Made by a program: the position numbers and the translations under genes
Assembly: GCF_027943255.1 (NCBI RefSeq)
Contig: NW_026562179.1
Location: forward strand, 5,086,501 to 5,150,500
Origin: Anastrepha obliqua
Taxonomy: Eukaryota; Arthropoda; Insecta; Diptera; Tephritidae
Direction: 5' to 3'
Length of the DNA: 64,000 nucleotides
In this document: in pieces, positions 22,935 through 33,735 of the stretch
Position numbering within the stretch: the stretch's first letter is position 1
Layout: each line of letters begins with the position of its first letter
The notes under the pieces: model-generated
Databases searched by the model: none
Told to the model about the DNA's origin: nothing
Seen by the model: the letters and a program-made list of their open reading frames with translations, nothing else

Positions 22935-24443
22935 CAGGGGCTATCGACCGGTCGATCGCGACTATTAGTCCAGTCAATCGTGGCAAGTCAAAAAAATATA
23001 AATATAATATACATACATACGTGGAACAGACTGCGCAACACTGCTGCACGCATTAAAGGTGGTAAACTATCGACACTATCGATATATTCACGGAATTCAA
23101 AGTATATATAATATTAGCCGGATTAAGCTACCTTTGTATAAACTCGTATCAATGACAACAGATGGGGCTCCTGCAATGACAGGTATTCATAATGGTTTTA
23201 TTGCTCTTTGTCACAAAGACGAAGATTTTCCAGACTTCATTAGCTACCACTGCATAATTCATCCACAAGTACTGGCTAGTAAGAGACTAAACACAAAACA
23301 TGTGATGGACATTTCTTTCAAGATTGTAAATTCCATTAAAGGAAAATCTCTTCAAAGGCGGCTTTTTAAACAGCAATTAGATGAGAAGGAACCAGATTTA
23401 GCGTTACACACTGACGTAAGGTGGTTGAGTCGAAGCAAGTTTTTGCAAAGATTTCTGGATCTATTGGACGAAATAATAAAATTTCTTGAAGAGAGGGGTG
23501 ATGAATGTCAGCAATTGCGTGATTTAGGCTGGCAATGTGATTTAGCATTTTTAGCAGATTTTACTGGAAAACTGAGTATATAAATCTGGAACTACAAGGC
23601 AAGAATAAAGCAGTAACAGAAATGATGAGTTCTATTGCAGCATTTCAAAGTCAAGCAACGTCTATGATAATTGACATCGAAAAGAAAAAATTTGAACAAT
23701 TTGTAAACATCAAGGATTATGTTGAGAAACATACTACTTACAATTTCATTCCTGACAAGTACACGGCAGAAATTAAGGCAGTGGTATCAGACTTCGAAAT
23801 TCGCTTTACTGATTTCAAAAAAATTGAGAAGTTGGTCGAATTCATCAGTTATCCGCTTAATAATTCCATTGATCATAGTGATATTTATGAAATAGCTACA
23901 AAATTTGCAGATACATTTCAAGTGGACCACATGATACTTCAAAACGAAATTATAACTCTGCGCTGCGACATATTTCTAAAAGCAAGATCATCCCCAGGTC
24001 CAGATTTCTGGGCAGTGGTTTCCAACGAAAAATATCCAAATTTGAAGAAATGTGTTGAACAACTGCATTCGTGTTTTGGTTCAACATATTTATGTGAGTC
24101 AACATTTTTGTACTTAAAACAAACAAAAAAATAAACATCATTCTCGCTTGATAGACGCTCATACATTGGACTCTTTAGGGTTGGCAATTTCCAACTACAA
24201 ACCTGATTTTGCTAATCTAGTAGAAGATGCTCAGACCCAATGCTCACACGAATGCTCAACTAAATAAGTAGTTTTTTAGAGTAATTTTTATGTTTTTCTT
24301 CTTAATAAAATAAAAAGACTACATAATTGTGTACTGAACTATGCTGTTTTATTAAGGTTTTCAAGAAGTATGTAATTGGTAGATCCCACAGGGTGTCGTC
24401 AGTGAACAGTAGATCTTGGGTCTTATAAAGTTGGCTATCCCTG
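22935..24443 (+). mobile_element. hAT transposon with perfect 8-bp target duplication
   Basis: The ends CAGGGGCTATC (22935) and its imperfect complement GGCTATCCCTG (24433-24443) are flanked by CCCTAGAC at 22927-22934 and again at 24444-24451. An 8-bp duplication with CAGGG-type ends is the hAT signature. The length of 1509 bp is below that of an autonomous element. The identical duplications suggest a fairly young insertion even though the gene is broken. Confidence 0.9.
23059..24260 (+). pseudogene. hAT transposase (ZBED5/SCAND3/GTF2IRD2-like) relic
   Basis: The first frame (23059-23583) contains TTDGAPAMTG, the catalytic-core motif around an Asp in this hAT group, and LHTDVRWLSRSKFLQRF, the conserved Arg-Trp region. 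A stop at 23581 and a frameshift lead into the second frame (23622-24134), which ends in the dimerisation region (CVEQLHSCFGSTYLCESTF). The N-terminal BED zinc finger and the first part of the catalytic core are missing between 22950 and 23060. The first frame has no ATG start, so coordinates are those of recognisable similarity. Confidence 0.8.
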
Positions 24444-24451
24444 CCCTAGAC

Positions 24452-25006
24452 TATGTACGTACATATCATATTTGTTTTCTGAACTTCCAGCAAAACAATG
24501 CTTTTTAATATACATAGGTATATGCATGTACATACAACCGCACACAGGGCACTCACTTTATTCCTCTAAATGCGTATGTCGTTCAAAGCTAAAATTCTAT
24601 GCCTAGCAACTACAAGAACAAAATGCATTCATAGGCGCAGCCGTAGCGGCCATGATTCTAAATACACTAATACATAAAAACAATCTAAAATAGTCGCGGC
24701 GGCACTGAACAATTTCAACTATTTTACAGTACAACAAAAACTCATCATCAAAAAATTCATTGATAAATTCGAGCTCATATGTATTTCTACGAGCAAAGTA
24801 CTTTCATTCATAAAACGAGCCGCCCATATGCCAATTTTCTCGAGCATTCGAAAATAGTCAATATGGGAATATATCGCGCAGAATTATTTGCCAATATTTG
24901 GTATACCTTGAATTTTTGTCATGTCGAATAGTCGCGGCTCCTATGCATATGTACATTAGAGCGTCTCGCCCAACAGGCAAAAAAAAATCGCCCGTACCTC
25001 CCCTCA
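24452..25006. other. No recognisable gene; microsatellite-like ACATATG tracts
   Basis: Contains several CATATGTACAT-type simple stretches and no open frame of note. The last 40 bases precede the next TIR element. No duplication of its flank could be found. Confidence 0.4.
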
Positions 25007-26904
25007 TATGAAGTGTTTTTGAAAAACATTTAAACACAAATTTTTTTTTTGTTTTCTGGCAACCCTAGATGTCGCCCAATTGCATTTTTCTTCATATCTT
25101 CAGCATTTATTCTCAGATTTTAAAGTGTGATAAACCAATTTTTTTGTCTCAAAGAGTGGGTTTTTCCTAAAAAAGCTAATTGATCACAGGCGCTCCGTTG
25201 TGGTACCTACCCACCATATCTCAGTTGCTACCACCCTAATGTACCGATCTAATAACAGCAAATTAAAGACCGTAAAAAATCGTAAATCTTTTGCGAGAAA
25301 AGTACTTGAATTAATTCAGTAGAACTCGAAATAAAACCAATTTTGTTTTTAGTTGAAAGCCATACATTAGGTGCCTTATTTCCTTTATACATTTTTCGGC
25401 ATGCTCCATACCATAAATTAACTGGACTATTGTTTATCTATTTTTTCTGTTTTATGTTTTGCCCTTGACATCATAATCAATTGTCATTTTACTTGGTGCG
25501 TGTTAAAAACTGCAAAAACTTTAAAAATGCGTTTTGTTGATTGTGATTTAAAAAACCAACTGCCAACAACAACTGTTTTGTTAGGTTAAAAAAAATTTCC
25601 AATGCATTCCAATGGGTGAGATGCCAGATAAAATTGAGGACTTCAATATTCGAGGCGACCAATTATATTTATATCGTATGGTCCGGGCTGTTCATACAGG
25701 AGAGTGTGACGAGAGTTTAGCAAGCGAGTATAGCCCGTTGGCTGACAACAGCGTCTCGAGTTCTTCGCTATTATATAACGTGCGAGCAACCCTCAATAAC
25801 ACTAAAAACACTTGCTGACTTTATTGTAAAAGTGTATGCTCCTTTCTGGTTTCTGGTTAAAAACCAACCACTTGCAATTCACGGATGTCGTCACGTTTTC
25901 AAATACATCACATGGATTCGCCAATTGCCCCAAGACATTCAAAATATTGTCCATCCAGTCATAAAAAATAACTCATACTTTCTGCACCCAGAAAATATTT
26001 TGATATCGATGATAACCGATACAGATTCATTCGTACGTTCAGATGGATACACGAAGATCTTAGCAGCCCGCAGAGAAGCTAGTGGATGTGTTCGTCAAAT
26101 GTTTGGTCCGAAAGAGGATAATTTTATAAATTTCGAGAGTGACAAATATTTTAATGTAATAGATTGGGGTAGATTCGAACCGGCTGAACCACCATGCTTG
26201 CAGTTCTTCGCGAAAGATCACCTCGAAGCATTACAATATTCCAATGAAATAATTGAATTACCAGGTATGCACAACGAAAACCATTAATTTTTCTTTGCTT
26301 CTCTTTTTTCGGCATTTTCACTGATCTTTTTCACAGCAAAATACCGAGCAATTTGTTCATACAGTTCATGAATCTGCAATGGCGGTCACCGATGAACAAC
26401 GCATGGGCCACATTTTATCTAAGTTCGAGAGCCGGCAGAAATACAGCAAGCTTGAATCCCGACAAAATTTTGTGGACTAAAATTTCCGTTACAAGACAAA
26501 CAATTTACTAACTGTTTCGCGAACGAGGTCAATAAAAAACATTTACTTTTTCTTGTATGGCTTTAGACTAAAAATAAATTGTTTATATTTCTGGTTGTAC
26601 TAATTGAATCGAAATACTTTTTTCGCAAAAGATTTATGATTTTTTACGGTCGTCAATTAACTGACATTAGGCTGTTACATTAGGATGGTAGAAACTAAGA
26701 TATGGTGGGTAAGTACCACAACGAAACGCATGAGCTCAATGAACTTTCTTGAGAAAAACCTCCTCTTTGGGACAAAAAAATTGATGTCTCACACTTTAAA
26801 ATCCGACAATAAATGCCGAAGATATGAAGAAAAATGTAATTGAGCGACATCCAGGGTTGCCAGAAAAAAAAAATTTTTTTAATGTTTTTCAAAAACACTT
26901 CATA
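25007..26904 (+). mobile_element. TIR transposon of unassigned family, about 310-bp TIRs
   Basis: Left arm about 25007-25320 and right arm about 26595-26904 are inverted copies at roughly 80 percent by eye. They share TATGAAGTGTTTTTG at the tips, then TCTGGCAACCCT, TTCTTCATATCTTC and TACCCACCATATCT. No clear target duplication is visible: the left flank ends CCCTCA and the right begins GGCACAG. The interior holds one plus-strand gene relic. The right tip abuts the inverted repeat at 26899. Confidence 0.75.
25612..26478 (+). pseudogene. Conserved insect transposon ORF of unknown superfamily, frameshifted
   Basis: Readable blocks are 25612-25730 (DQLYLYRMVRAVHTGECDES), 25830-26263 (VYAPFWFLVKN, then FLHPENILISMITD, then IDWGRFEPAEPPCLQFF) and 26337-26478 (TEQFVHTVHESAMAVTDEQR, then SKFESRQKY). 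I recognise the ordered motifs from many insect genomes, where the protein is annotated as uncharacterised. A GT-AG interval at 26265-26336 (72 bp) separates the last two blocks but does not keep phase, so either it is an intron with a later 1-base indel or it is not used. A frameshift lies near 25730-25815. Catalytic residues cannot be assigned. Confidence 0.6.
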
Positions 26905-28481
26905 GGCACAGCATTGTATGCACAGTTACCTTCAAATAATATATGTACAGTAACTTTAAAATACTCCGATTTCAGAGTAAGTTTCTAACCTTGCAGATAT
27001 ATGCATATGTTTTTTTGCACTTTTTATCAATTGAAGAACTACATACGTAAAGTAATATACTAATTAACTATTTGCCTACTAACAGTTAACATAAAATAAT
27101 TGTTTCTAAATTTTCTCCTAGAAATGTCCGACACAGAAATTTTTAATAAGTTTCTTTTATTGTTTTCTGCAAGTTACTGTATGCTCATGCGCGCACTTGA
27201 CGCACAACAGCTGCGGTTGTGGAGCATTAAAAAGACATATTTGTACCTTCTACTCAAATATGAACGAGACGGTATCAATAAAACGGTCCGCGGATGACAT
27301 ATGGCAAAAGTAAATTTTTTATTTTTTGGTAGGATTGTTATAAGCTTACATGGCAAATTTCAGCGTGATATGTCACATAGTTTCTTTTCTGTGCTACTGT
27401 AAACAAGTCAAGCTCAAGTGTGTTCTTCGAATTTAACGATGGAAATTCAAAGAATTTGTTTGAAATTTTGTTATTCCTTCAGACGCCTTAAAAATGTTGC
27501 AGACAACCTATGGGGACTCTGCTCTATCGCGTGCACGTGTTTTTCAGTGGTAGAAATCGTTCAAAGAGGGCCGTACATCGGTTGAAAACTTGCCTCATGA
27601 ACGTCGTCCAACAACATCAGTAAACGACGAAAACATCAGAAAGGTAAAGGAAATTGTGCTTGAAAATCGCACAAATCGCAAAATCGGTTAACGCTGAATA
27701 TTATTTAGACGTTTTAAAGCGTTTGCGCGAGAACATTGGTCTTAAAAGGAAGGAATTGTGGGACAACAAGTCATGGTTCTTGCATCACAATAATGCACCA
27801 GCTTTCGCGATTATTTGAACAAAAATAATGTTAATATCGTTCCGCAAGCAGCGTATTCGCCTGATATGGCTTCATGTGACTTTTTCCTGTTTCCCAAGCC
27901 CAAGTTGCCGCTCCGTGGAAAACATTTTGAGACAATTGAAGTCATAAAAGAGAATTCGAAGAACACACTCGAGCTTGACTTGTTTACAGTAGCACAGAAA
28001 ACAAACTATGTGACATATCACGCTGAAATTTGCCTGCAAGCTTATAACAGTCCTACCAAAAAATAAAAAATTTACTTTTGCCATATGTCATCCGCGGACC
28101 GTTTTATTGATACCGTCTCGTTCATATTTGAGTAGAAGGTACAAATATGTCTTTTTAATGCTCCACAACCCCAGCTGTTGTGCGGCAAGTGCGCGCATGA
28201 GCATACAGTAACTTGCAGAAAACAATAAAAGAAACTTATAAAAAATTTCTGTGTCGGACATTTCTAGGAGAAAATTTAGAAACAATTATTTTATGTTAAC
28301 TGTTAGTAGGCAAATAGTTAATTAGTATATTACTTTACGTATGTAGTTCTTCAATTGATAAAAAGTGCAAAAAAACATATGCATATATCTGCAAGGTTAG
28401 AAACTTACTCTGAAATCGGAGTATTTTAAAGTTACTGTACATATTTGAAGGTAACTGTGCATACAATGCTGTGCCTATGAA
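26899..28481. repeat. Large inverted repeat (arms about 530-540 bp) around a mariner relic
   Basis: Left arm 26899-27437 is the reverse complement of right arm 27954-28481 with few differences. The inner parts of both arms include the transposase C-terminal coding sequence, so the left arm is an inverted extra copy of the element 3' end plus about 350 bp of non-mariner flank. The outer, non-mariner part equals the dispersed repeat also present at 5560. The structure would form a hairpin with a 517-bp loop. Confidence 0.8.
27493..28065 (+). pseudogene. Mariner transposase relic, internally deleted
   Basis: The 27493-27690 block reads YGDSALSRARVFQWW, then HERRPTTSVNDENI, the mariner N-terminal HTH region; two stops lie within or next to it. 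The 27760-28065 block reads WFLHHNNAPAF, with the second catalytic Asp replaced by Asn (usually HHDNAP), then YSPDMASCDFFLFPKPKL, with the third Asp present. The stretch with the first catalytic Asp is absent. The gene ends at the TAA at 28063. It is inactive. Confidence 0.8.
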
Positions 28482-28745
28482 TGTGTGCTGGATTTCTTGA
28501 GAAGTTTTAGGGAATCGTCATATTTCTTGCTGTGGCAAGTTTACATGCATACACACATCATATATATATGCGCATATAAATACATACAAATTGACATCCA
28601 TATTTGTATTTGCATTTGCCATCTTCCTGTGTGCCTGAATCATTTCTCTATGAGGATTATTAATTTGATATGCTTGACGAATTTAAAATAAAACCAATGT
28701 ATCATAATCATCCTTACCGAATTTATTATTAGTGACGACAATTTG
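28290..28745 (+). repeat. Dispersed repeat, copy 2 (partner at 5560-6075)
   Basis: Homologous to 5560-6075 in the same orientation, ending at TTAGTGACGACAA followed by TTGTTAAT in both. Its first 190 bp form the outer right arm of the inverted repeat at 26899-28481. Its last 260 bp have no inverted partner, which marks where the inverted duplication ended. Confidence 0.7.
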
Positions 28746-28930
28746 TTAATATTACCAGTTATGTTACGATTTCTATTATTAATTTATTATTATATATGAT
28801 CGAAACGAATTTACGGTAATATTTACCATATACCTAATATACATACATATGTATACTAATATATGTAAAAAACTAAAAAGAACAAATCTAATATGTAAAC
28901 ATGCATACGAATTATAGGACATACAGGTGA

Positions 28931-29775
28931 TGCTTTCCATTTCAATTCAACCGGGCTATTCGGGTCATGTTTTTCGATTTCGATGTAACTCAAATACATA
29001 TGTTGCTCTCTGGTCAAAATAATGAGACACGTATTTTTTTGTTCGCCCGAAAAAATTTTTTTCAAGATTTATCGGCCATTTTGTTTTTCGGCTCAAAATC
29101 GATTTTTTTTAATTATATAAGAATTTTTTTTTAAATGCTCATAACTTAGTCAAAAATGAACCGATTTTAATAATTTTGGGTTCAAAATGATCGCCATTAC
29201 TTACACGAGCGATTTCATGTAGAAACAATTGCAAAATTTTTTATTTTGGAAAAACAAAAAAGATTCGAAATTTTTTCGAAATTCAATATTTCAAAAAGTG
29301 TATTTTATTTTTTTTTTAACTTTTTCCAAATCAAGAGAACACCTCAAACTACAATTGAGCTAAATGCCCAGTAGCTAAAATGAGTTGTTTTTGAGTAATG
29401 AATATTTGAGTAAAAAACCTGTTTCGCAATTTTTGTTTTTTGCAAAATAAAAAATCGTCAACTACTTGTTTGCAATTGTTTCTACATGAAATCGCTCATG
29501 CAAGTAATGACGATCATTTTGAACCCAGAATCATTAAAATGGGTTTATTTTTGACTAAGTTATGAGCATTTAAAAAAAAAAAAATTCTTACATAATTAAA
29601 AAACATCGATTTTGAGCCGAGAAACAAAATTGCCGATAAATCTTGGAAAAAAAAATTTTCGGGCGAACAAAAAAATACGTGTCTCATTATTTTGACCAGA
29701 GAGCAACATATTTGAGTTACATCGAAATCGAAGAACATGTCCCGAATAGCCCTTTTGAATTGAAATGGAAAGAAT
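28931..29775. repeat. Foldback (palindromic) element, unit 1
   Basis: About 845 bp that pairs with itself around position 29350. The tips are GCTTTCCATTTCAATTC and its complement. Internal landmarks repeated in both arms are GTCTCATTATTTTGACC, TTTTTCGGCTCAAAATCGA and CTCATAACTTAGTC. It has no coding frame. It looks like a foldback or long-hairpin MITE. Confidence 0.8.
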
Positions 29776-29779
29776 CTAT

Positions 29780-30462
29780 ATAAGAAATTTTGTTTTTTAA
29801 TTGCTCATAACTTAGTCAAAAATAAACCGATTTGAATGATTCCGGGTTCAAAATGATCGTCATTACTTGCACCAGCGACTTTATGTAGAAACAATTGCAA
29901 AAAAGTAGTTGAAGATTTTTTATTTTCCAAAAAACAAAGAGTGCGAAACAGGTTTTTTACTCAAAAATTCATTACTCAAAAACAACTCATTTTAGCTACT
30001 GGGCATTCGGCTCAATTGAAGTTTGAGGTGTTCTCTTGATTTGGAAAAAGTTAAAAAAAAAGAAATACACTTTTTAAAATATTGAATTTCGAAAAAATTT
30101 CGAATTTTCTTTTTTTTTTTGCAAAATAAAAAATGCTCAATTACTTTTAAGCAATTGTTTCTATATAAAATCGCTCGTGCAAGTAATGACGATCATTTTG
30201 AACCCAGAATCATTAAAATCGGTTCATTTTTGACTAAGTTATGAGCATTTAAAAAAAATTCTTATATAATTTAAAAAAATCGATTTTGAGCCGAAAAACA
30301 AAATTGCCGATAAATCTTGAAAAAAAAAAAATTTTTCGGGCGAACAAAAACATACGTGTCTCATTATTTTGACCAGAGAGCAACATATTTGAGTTACATC
30401 GAAATCGAAGAACCTGGCCCGAATAGCCCGGTTGAATTGAAATGGAAAGCACCAGGTATCAA
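29780..30462. repeat. Foldback element, unit 2, inverted and truncated
   Basis: The asymmetric central part (CTCAATTGAAGTTTGAGGTG at about 30011) shows that this unit is the reverse complement of unit 1. Its outer end next to unit 1 lacks about 150 bp, including the tip. Its right tip at about 30462 is complete. Together the two units form three complete arms and one partial arm in a row. Confidence 0.75.
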
Positions 30463-30679
30463 ATGAACAAATCTATTCTGTACGCAAGCGAATGTAAGCT
30501 AATGTAAACTACATTTTTTCACACTTGCGTATCACTCTCTCCCTCTCATTTCTCTCCGGCAGCCATATTAATTAATTTTCAACTGTTAAATTGTGTGAAG
30601 TAATTTCTGAGTTGAATTTCTTACCCGTGTTTTGTTAGAGCCCAAAATGAGGAACGGGCCGAATTTACGTTCTCTGACG

Positions 30680-30897
30680 ATAGGTTGTGTCGCGTACGCG
30701 ATTGCTCACAAGACGAAAATCGACTATTTCCGTTCCCGAAGGATCCAATTGAAGTGGCAAAGTGGAGGGACAATTTCAAAACTCCGACGGCGGTGCATCG
30801 TCCACCCCACAACTCATATGTGTGCGTAAAGCATTTTGAGCCATATGTTGTGGGGGGAAATGTTTAAAAAAGGGTGCCATCCCCACGCTTCGTTTAG
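30680..30897 (+). pseudogene. THAP zinc-finger exon of P-like element
   Basis: The frame reads CRVRDCSQDENRLFPFP, with C-x4-C, then the conserved Trp in KWRDNF, then YVCVKHFEP, with C-x2-H, completing the C2CH zinc module of THAP DNA-binding domains. After a stop, a shift of one base gives GAIPTLRL, matching the AVPTIF-like box that closes the domain. The segment ends CGTTTAG followed by GTAAGT at 30898, a good splice donor. The nearest upstream ATG (about 30647) is in another frame, so the start is damaged. It could alternatively belong to a separate THAP gene. Confidence 0.7.
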
Positions 30898-31663
30898 GTA
30901 AGTTTTTACGCAATAATAAGTAGGTATGTGTGTTTTTATATTTCGCTAAAGCGAACCTACAAGAATTTCAAACACATATCTACGTATGTATTGCATACAT
31001 TTGATACAATATTAGGGGGGGTAGGTTTGATGGCTTGCTAACTTGTAACATTAGAGTTTTGAGGGAGGAAAGTGGAGCAAGTTAATAAATTTAAATTAAT
31101 TTTTGAATGTAAATGATATTTCATATACATATGTATGTGCATATATTGTGCAAATTTATTTAATATATGTATGTGAATATATAAATATGTATATGTATAA
31201 ATAAATATAAATGGGAATAACCTAGTGTGATAAAATTACCGACCGGTCAAAATTACTCGTGGTATCAATTGTTCGAAAGATTTTCCCTCTAAACTTCATT
31301 TAATATTTTTTGATAATATTATGGCTTTTTGAAATTTCATGTATTTATATTAATGTATAATATTCCCAATTTCACTTCCATTTTTTATATATATAAAAGT
31401 ATATAAAAGTAAGCCATATAAAAAATTGTGTACTTCTACTGACTAAAAAACGTAATTCAGAAAATATATCGCGAAATTATTATTTTTTTTTTTCAATTAG
31501 CATAAGTGGAGTATAAAGATTATTTGAATATAATTTTTGAATTGGGAATTATATGGTTATGAATTATGATATGTTTATAAATTATTATATGTTAATAAAT
31601 TATTATGTTATAAAATATTTTTTTTTAATACGGCATGACGATGGCCCTACGTACAGCTGTACA
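30898..31663 (+). other. Probable intron of the P-like gene; AT-rich
   Basis: Begins with a consensus donor (GTAAGT). It contains CATATGTATG-type simple tracts and ATTATTA-rich sequence with no coding signal. Several AG acceptors are possible just before 31664; I cannot choose one. Confidence 0.4.
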
Positions 31664-33274
31664 ATGGGAAAGAAGCAACGAAGCTTTTGCGTAGTAGGAT
31701 GCAGATACTACTAGGCTATATGTTTGTAAGCGCCTCTTTAGTCCAGAGCAGGTAACTCGATTTAAAGTTTTAGATGGGGCTGTTCCATCTTTAATATTAG
31801 AGGCAGTTTGTTGAAGTCGCTCACCTAGTACTGGCTCTGATTGGGTTTGCCCGCCCGTTACCAAAGTAGAGAAAGGAGACGATCTTACATTAGAAGAGTT
31901 CGGAAAATATTCCATGCTAGAGGAAACAAGGCTGGTTCCCAAAAACAAACACATCTGTGAGGACTTAGAAATCACTAGCTGTCGCGAACGATTTGCTCAG
32001 GCTACTCGTTTTTATCGGAGCAACGAAATTAAATTAATGAAAAGAATTGAACTAGAAGGAGAAAATGAGAAGCTACTGCAAAAATATAAATATCTGTGTA
32101 GTCGTGCAGTTCTTGCGGAAGAAACTTCAAGCAGTGATGCTGTAACTTTCGCAAGAATGATCGTCAGTGGCCAAAAAAATCGTTATAGCGAGGAGGAAAA
32201 GACATTGGCCCAAAACATCAATTATATGCCCTCCAAAGCATATTCGTTTATGCGTGACGATCTAGGTTTTGCTTTGCCCTATAAATCATCCCATTCGCGT
32301 TGGCGCCCCATCAAATATGTTGTTCCGGGGTTCGATGTCAATGTCTGTGATAATTTAGAAAAAATTGTTTCAACTATGTCCGACACCGAACGCATAAGCG
32401 TTCTATTATTCGATGAAATCATCATCAAGTCAGACTTGAGCTATAATAAAGCTAAAGATGTTATCGATGGGTTTGTAGACCATGGGGAAGGTCAACGCGA
32501 AAACAAAATTGGGAGTAAATGTTTATTTTTTATGGTTAAGGGATTGTGCTCCAAATGCAAATACGTGTTTTTGTATTATATCTCCAGTGGTGGTATACAT
32601 ACGGAGACATTATTGACCATTTTGGAAAAAATATCGCGCAACTAAAAAAAATGGGGTTAAATTTGAAAGGTACAGTTTACGATCAAGGGCCCTCCAACAC
32701 TAGTAGCTTTAACACTTTGGGAGTTTCTGAGAAGTTCCCCTTTTTCCTGCACGAAGACACAAAGATTTTTTGCATTTACGATTATTATCACTTGATAAAG
32801 TCCGTCCGAAATACCTTAATGAAATATGACATTTTAACGTCAGATGGAGTTACAAGCTTCAAAGTGATAAAAAAATTGTTTTATATAGATCAAATGAATC
32901 CCCATTTTAAAATTTTTCCGAAACTAACGGAGGCCCATATATATACCAGTTTTTTGGAAAAAATGAGCGTTTCACGCGCAACTCTGGTCCTGAGCAAATC
33001 GGTAGCCTCTGGTATCGACATGGCCTTGCCCCAAAATTTATTAGGCAGTGACGATTACGTGATAAAATACGCTAAGCCCACACAGATGTTGGTAAAAAAA
33101 AAAATTAATGATCTGTTTGACGAATTAGATGCAAAAAATTTGCAGTCAAAAAATTCTTTAAAGTGTCCGTTTAGGCGGGGAGACACAAGCAAAATTGGTA
33201 GATTGAATAAACATCTAGATTTTTTTCGGTCATTCCAGTTGCCGGGGACGCACACATAAAGGGCATCGAAGGTA
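31664..33274 (+). pseudogene. P-type transposase, N-terminal and catalytic parts, interrupted
   Basis: 31664-31711 reads MGKKQRSFCVVGCRY, the start of a THAP domain; after a frame change, 31712-31800 reads YVCKRLFSPEQVTRFK, then GAVPSLI, its end, so the middle of this THAP module is deleted. A TGA follows near 31815. The frame 31914-32645 includes a coiled-coil-like stretch (IELEGENEKLLQKYKYL) and LLFDEIIIKSDLSY, the P-transposase region with a catalytic Asp. A one-base shift at the A-run near 32645 leads to the frame 32546-33259 with VYDQGPSN, then IYDYYHLIKSVRN, both P-type hallmarks. The frame meets a TAA at 33256 and the homology is cut at 33274. Confidence 0.8.
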
Positions 33275-33425
33275 GTTAAAGACTTGGAAGATAGTTAAGG
33301 ACTTGCTTGACTTTGGAAAAATATAAAAATTTATTTTTTGAAATTAATTTTAGGGTAGTTCTTAACACTATGTTAATACTGGACTGGCTGCCAACATATT
33401 CGACTGTCGTATTTATATTGTACTT
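33275..33425 (-). repeat. LTR terminal segment, low-coordinate copy
   Basis: Nearly identical over 150 bp to 56368-56520 (shared start GTTAAAGACTTGGAAGATAG). It lies at the outer edge of the gypsy-class element, next to the interrupted P gene. Beyond 33425 the two LTR copies no longer align by eye: this one continues into a minisatellite and then the large TIR element. Confidence 0.75.
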
Positions 33426-33496
33426 ATACCTCATCTTACTGTTTTAGGTACACGACTTGTATATTAGTTTCTTTGTTTGCTGTTTAGGAAAAACAA

Positions 33497-33735
33497 GTTT
33501 ATCTCTTGTTATTCTTAGAATACATATGTTTATCTTTTGTTATTCTTAAAATACATATGTTGAACTTTTGTTTTTCCTAAAATACATATATTTATCTTTT
33601 GTTTTTCTTAAAATATGTTTATCTTTTGTTATTCTTAAAATACATATCTTTATCTTTTGTTTTTTTTTAAACATGTTCTCTTTTGTTATTCTTAAAATAC
33701 ATCTGTTTATCTTTTGGTATTCTTTAAATATGTTT
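33497..33735. repeat. Minisatellite, 31-bp unit, about 8 copies
   Basis: Units follow the pattern GTTTATCTTTTGTTATTCTT followed by AAAATACATAT with length changes to 26-27 bp in three of them. It lies inside the presumed 3' LTR and is absent from the other LTR copy. Units are directly adjacent with no unique spacers. Confidence 0.8.

Larger units (their letters stand above)
30480..33274 (+). mobile_element. P-element/THAP9-like transposon, left part (right part at 57844-58290)
   Basis: Holds a THAP zinc-finger exon with a splice donor, an AT-rich intron-like stretch, and most of a P-type transposase coding region. Coding similarity stops at 33274, exactly where a 150-bp sequence begins that is repeated at 56368 (LTR end of a gypsy-class element). 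The missing transposase C-terminus is found at 57844 on. The left end is not defined because no 31-bp-type TIR could be located. Confidence 0.75.

Noticed and set aside
30680..30897. A host THAP-domain gene
   Set aside because: The start and the end of the domain are frame-damaged and it lies upstream of a P-type transposase. A separate gene is possible but less likely.
33497..33735. Regular array of about 31-bp units considered as CRISPR
   Set aside because: Units are directly adjacent without unique spacers, and the context is an insect LTR element.
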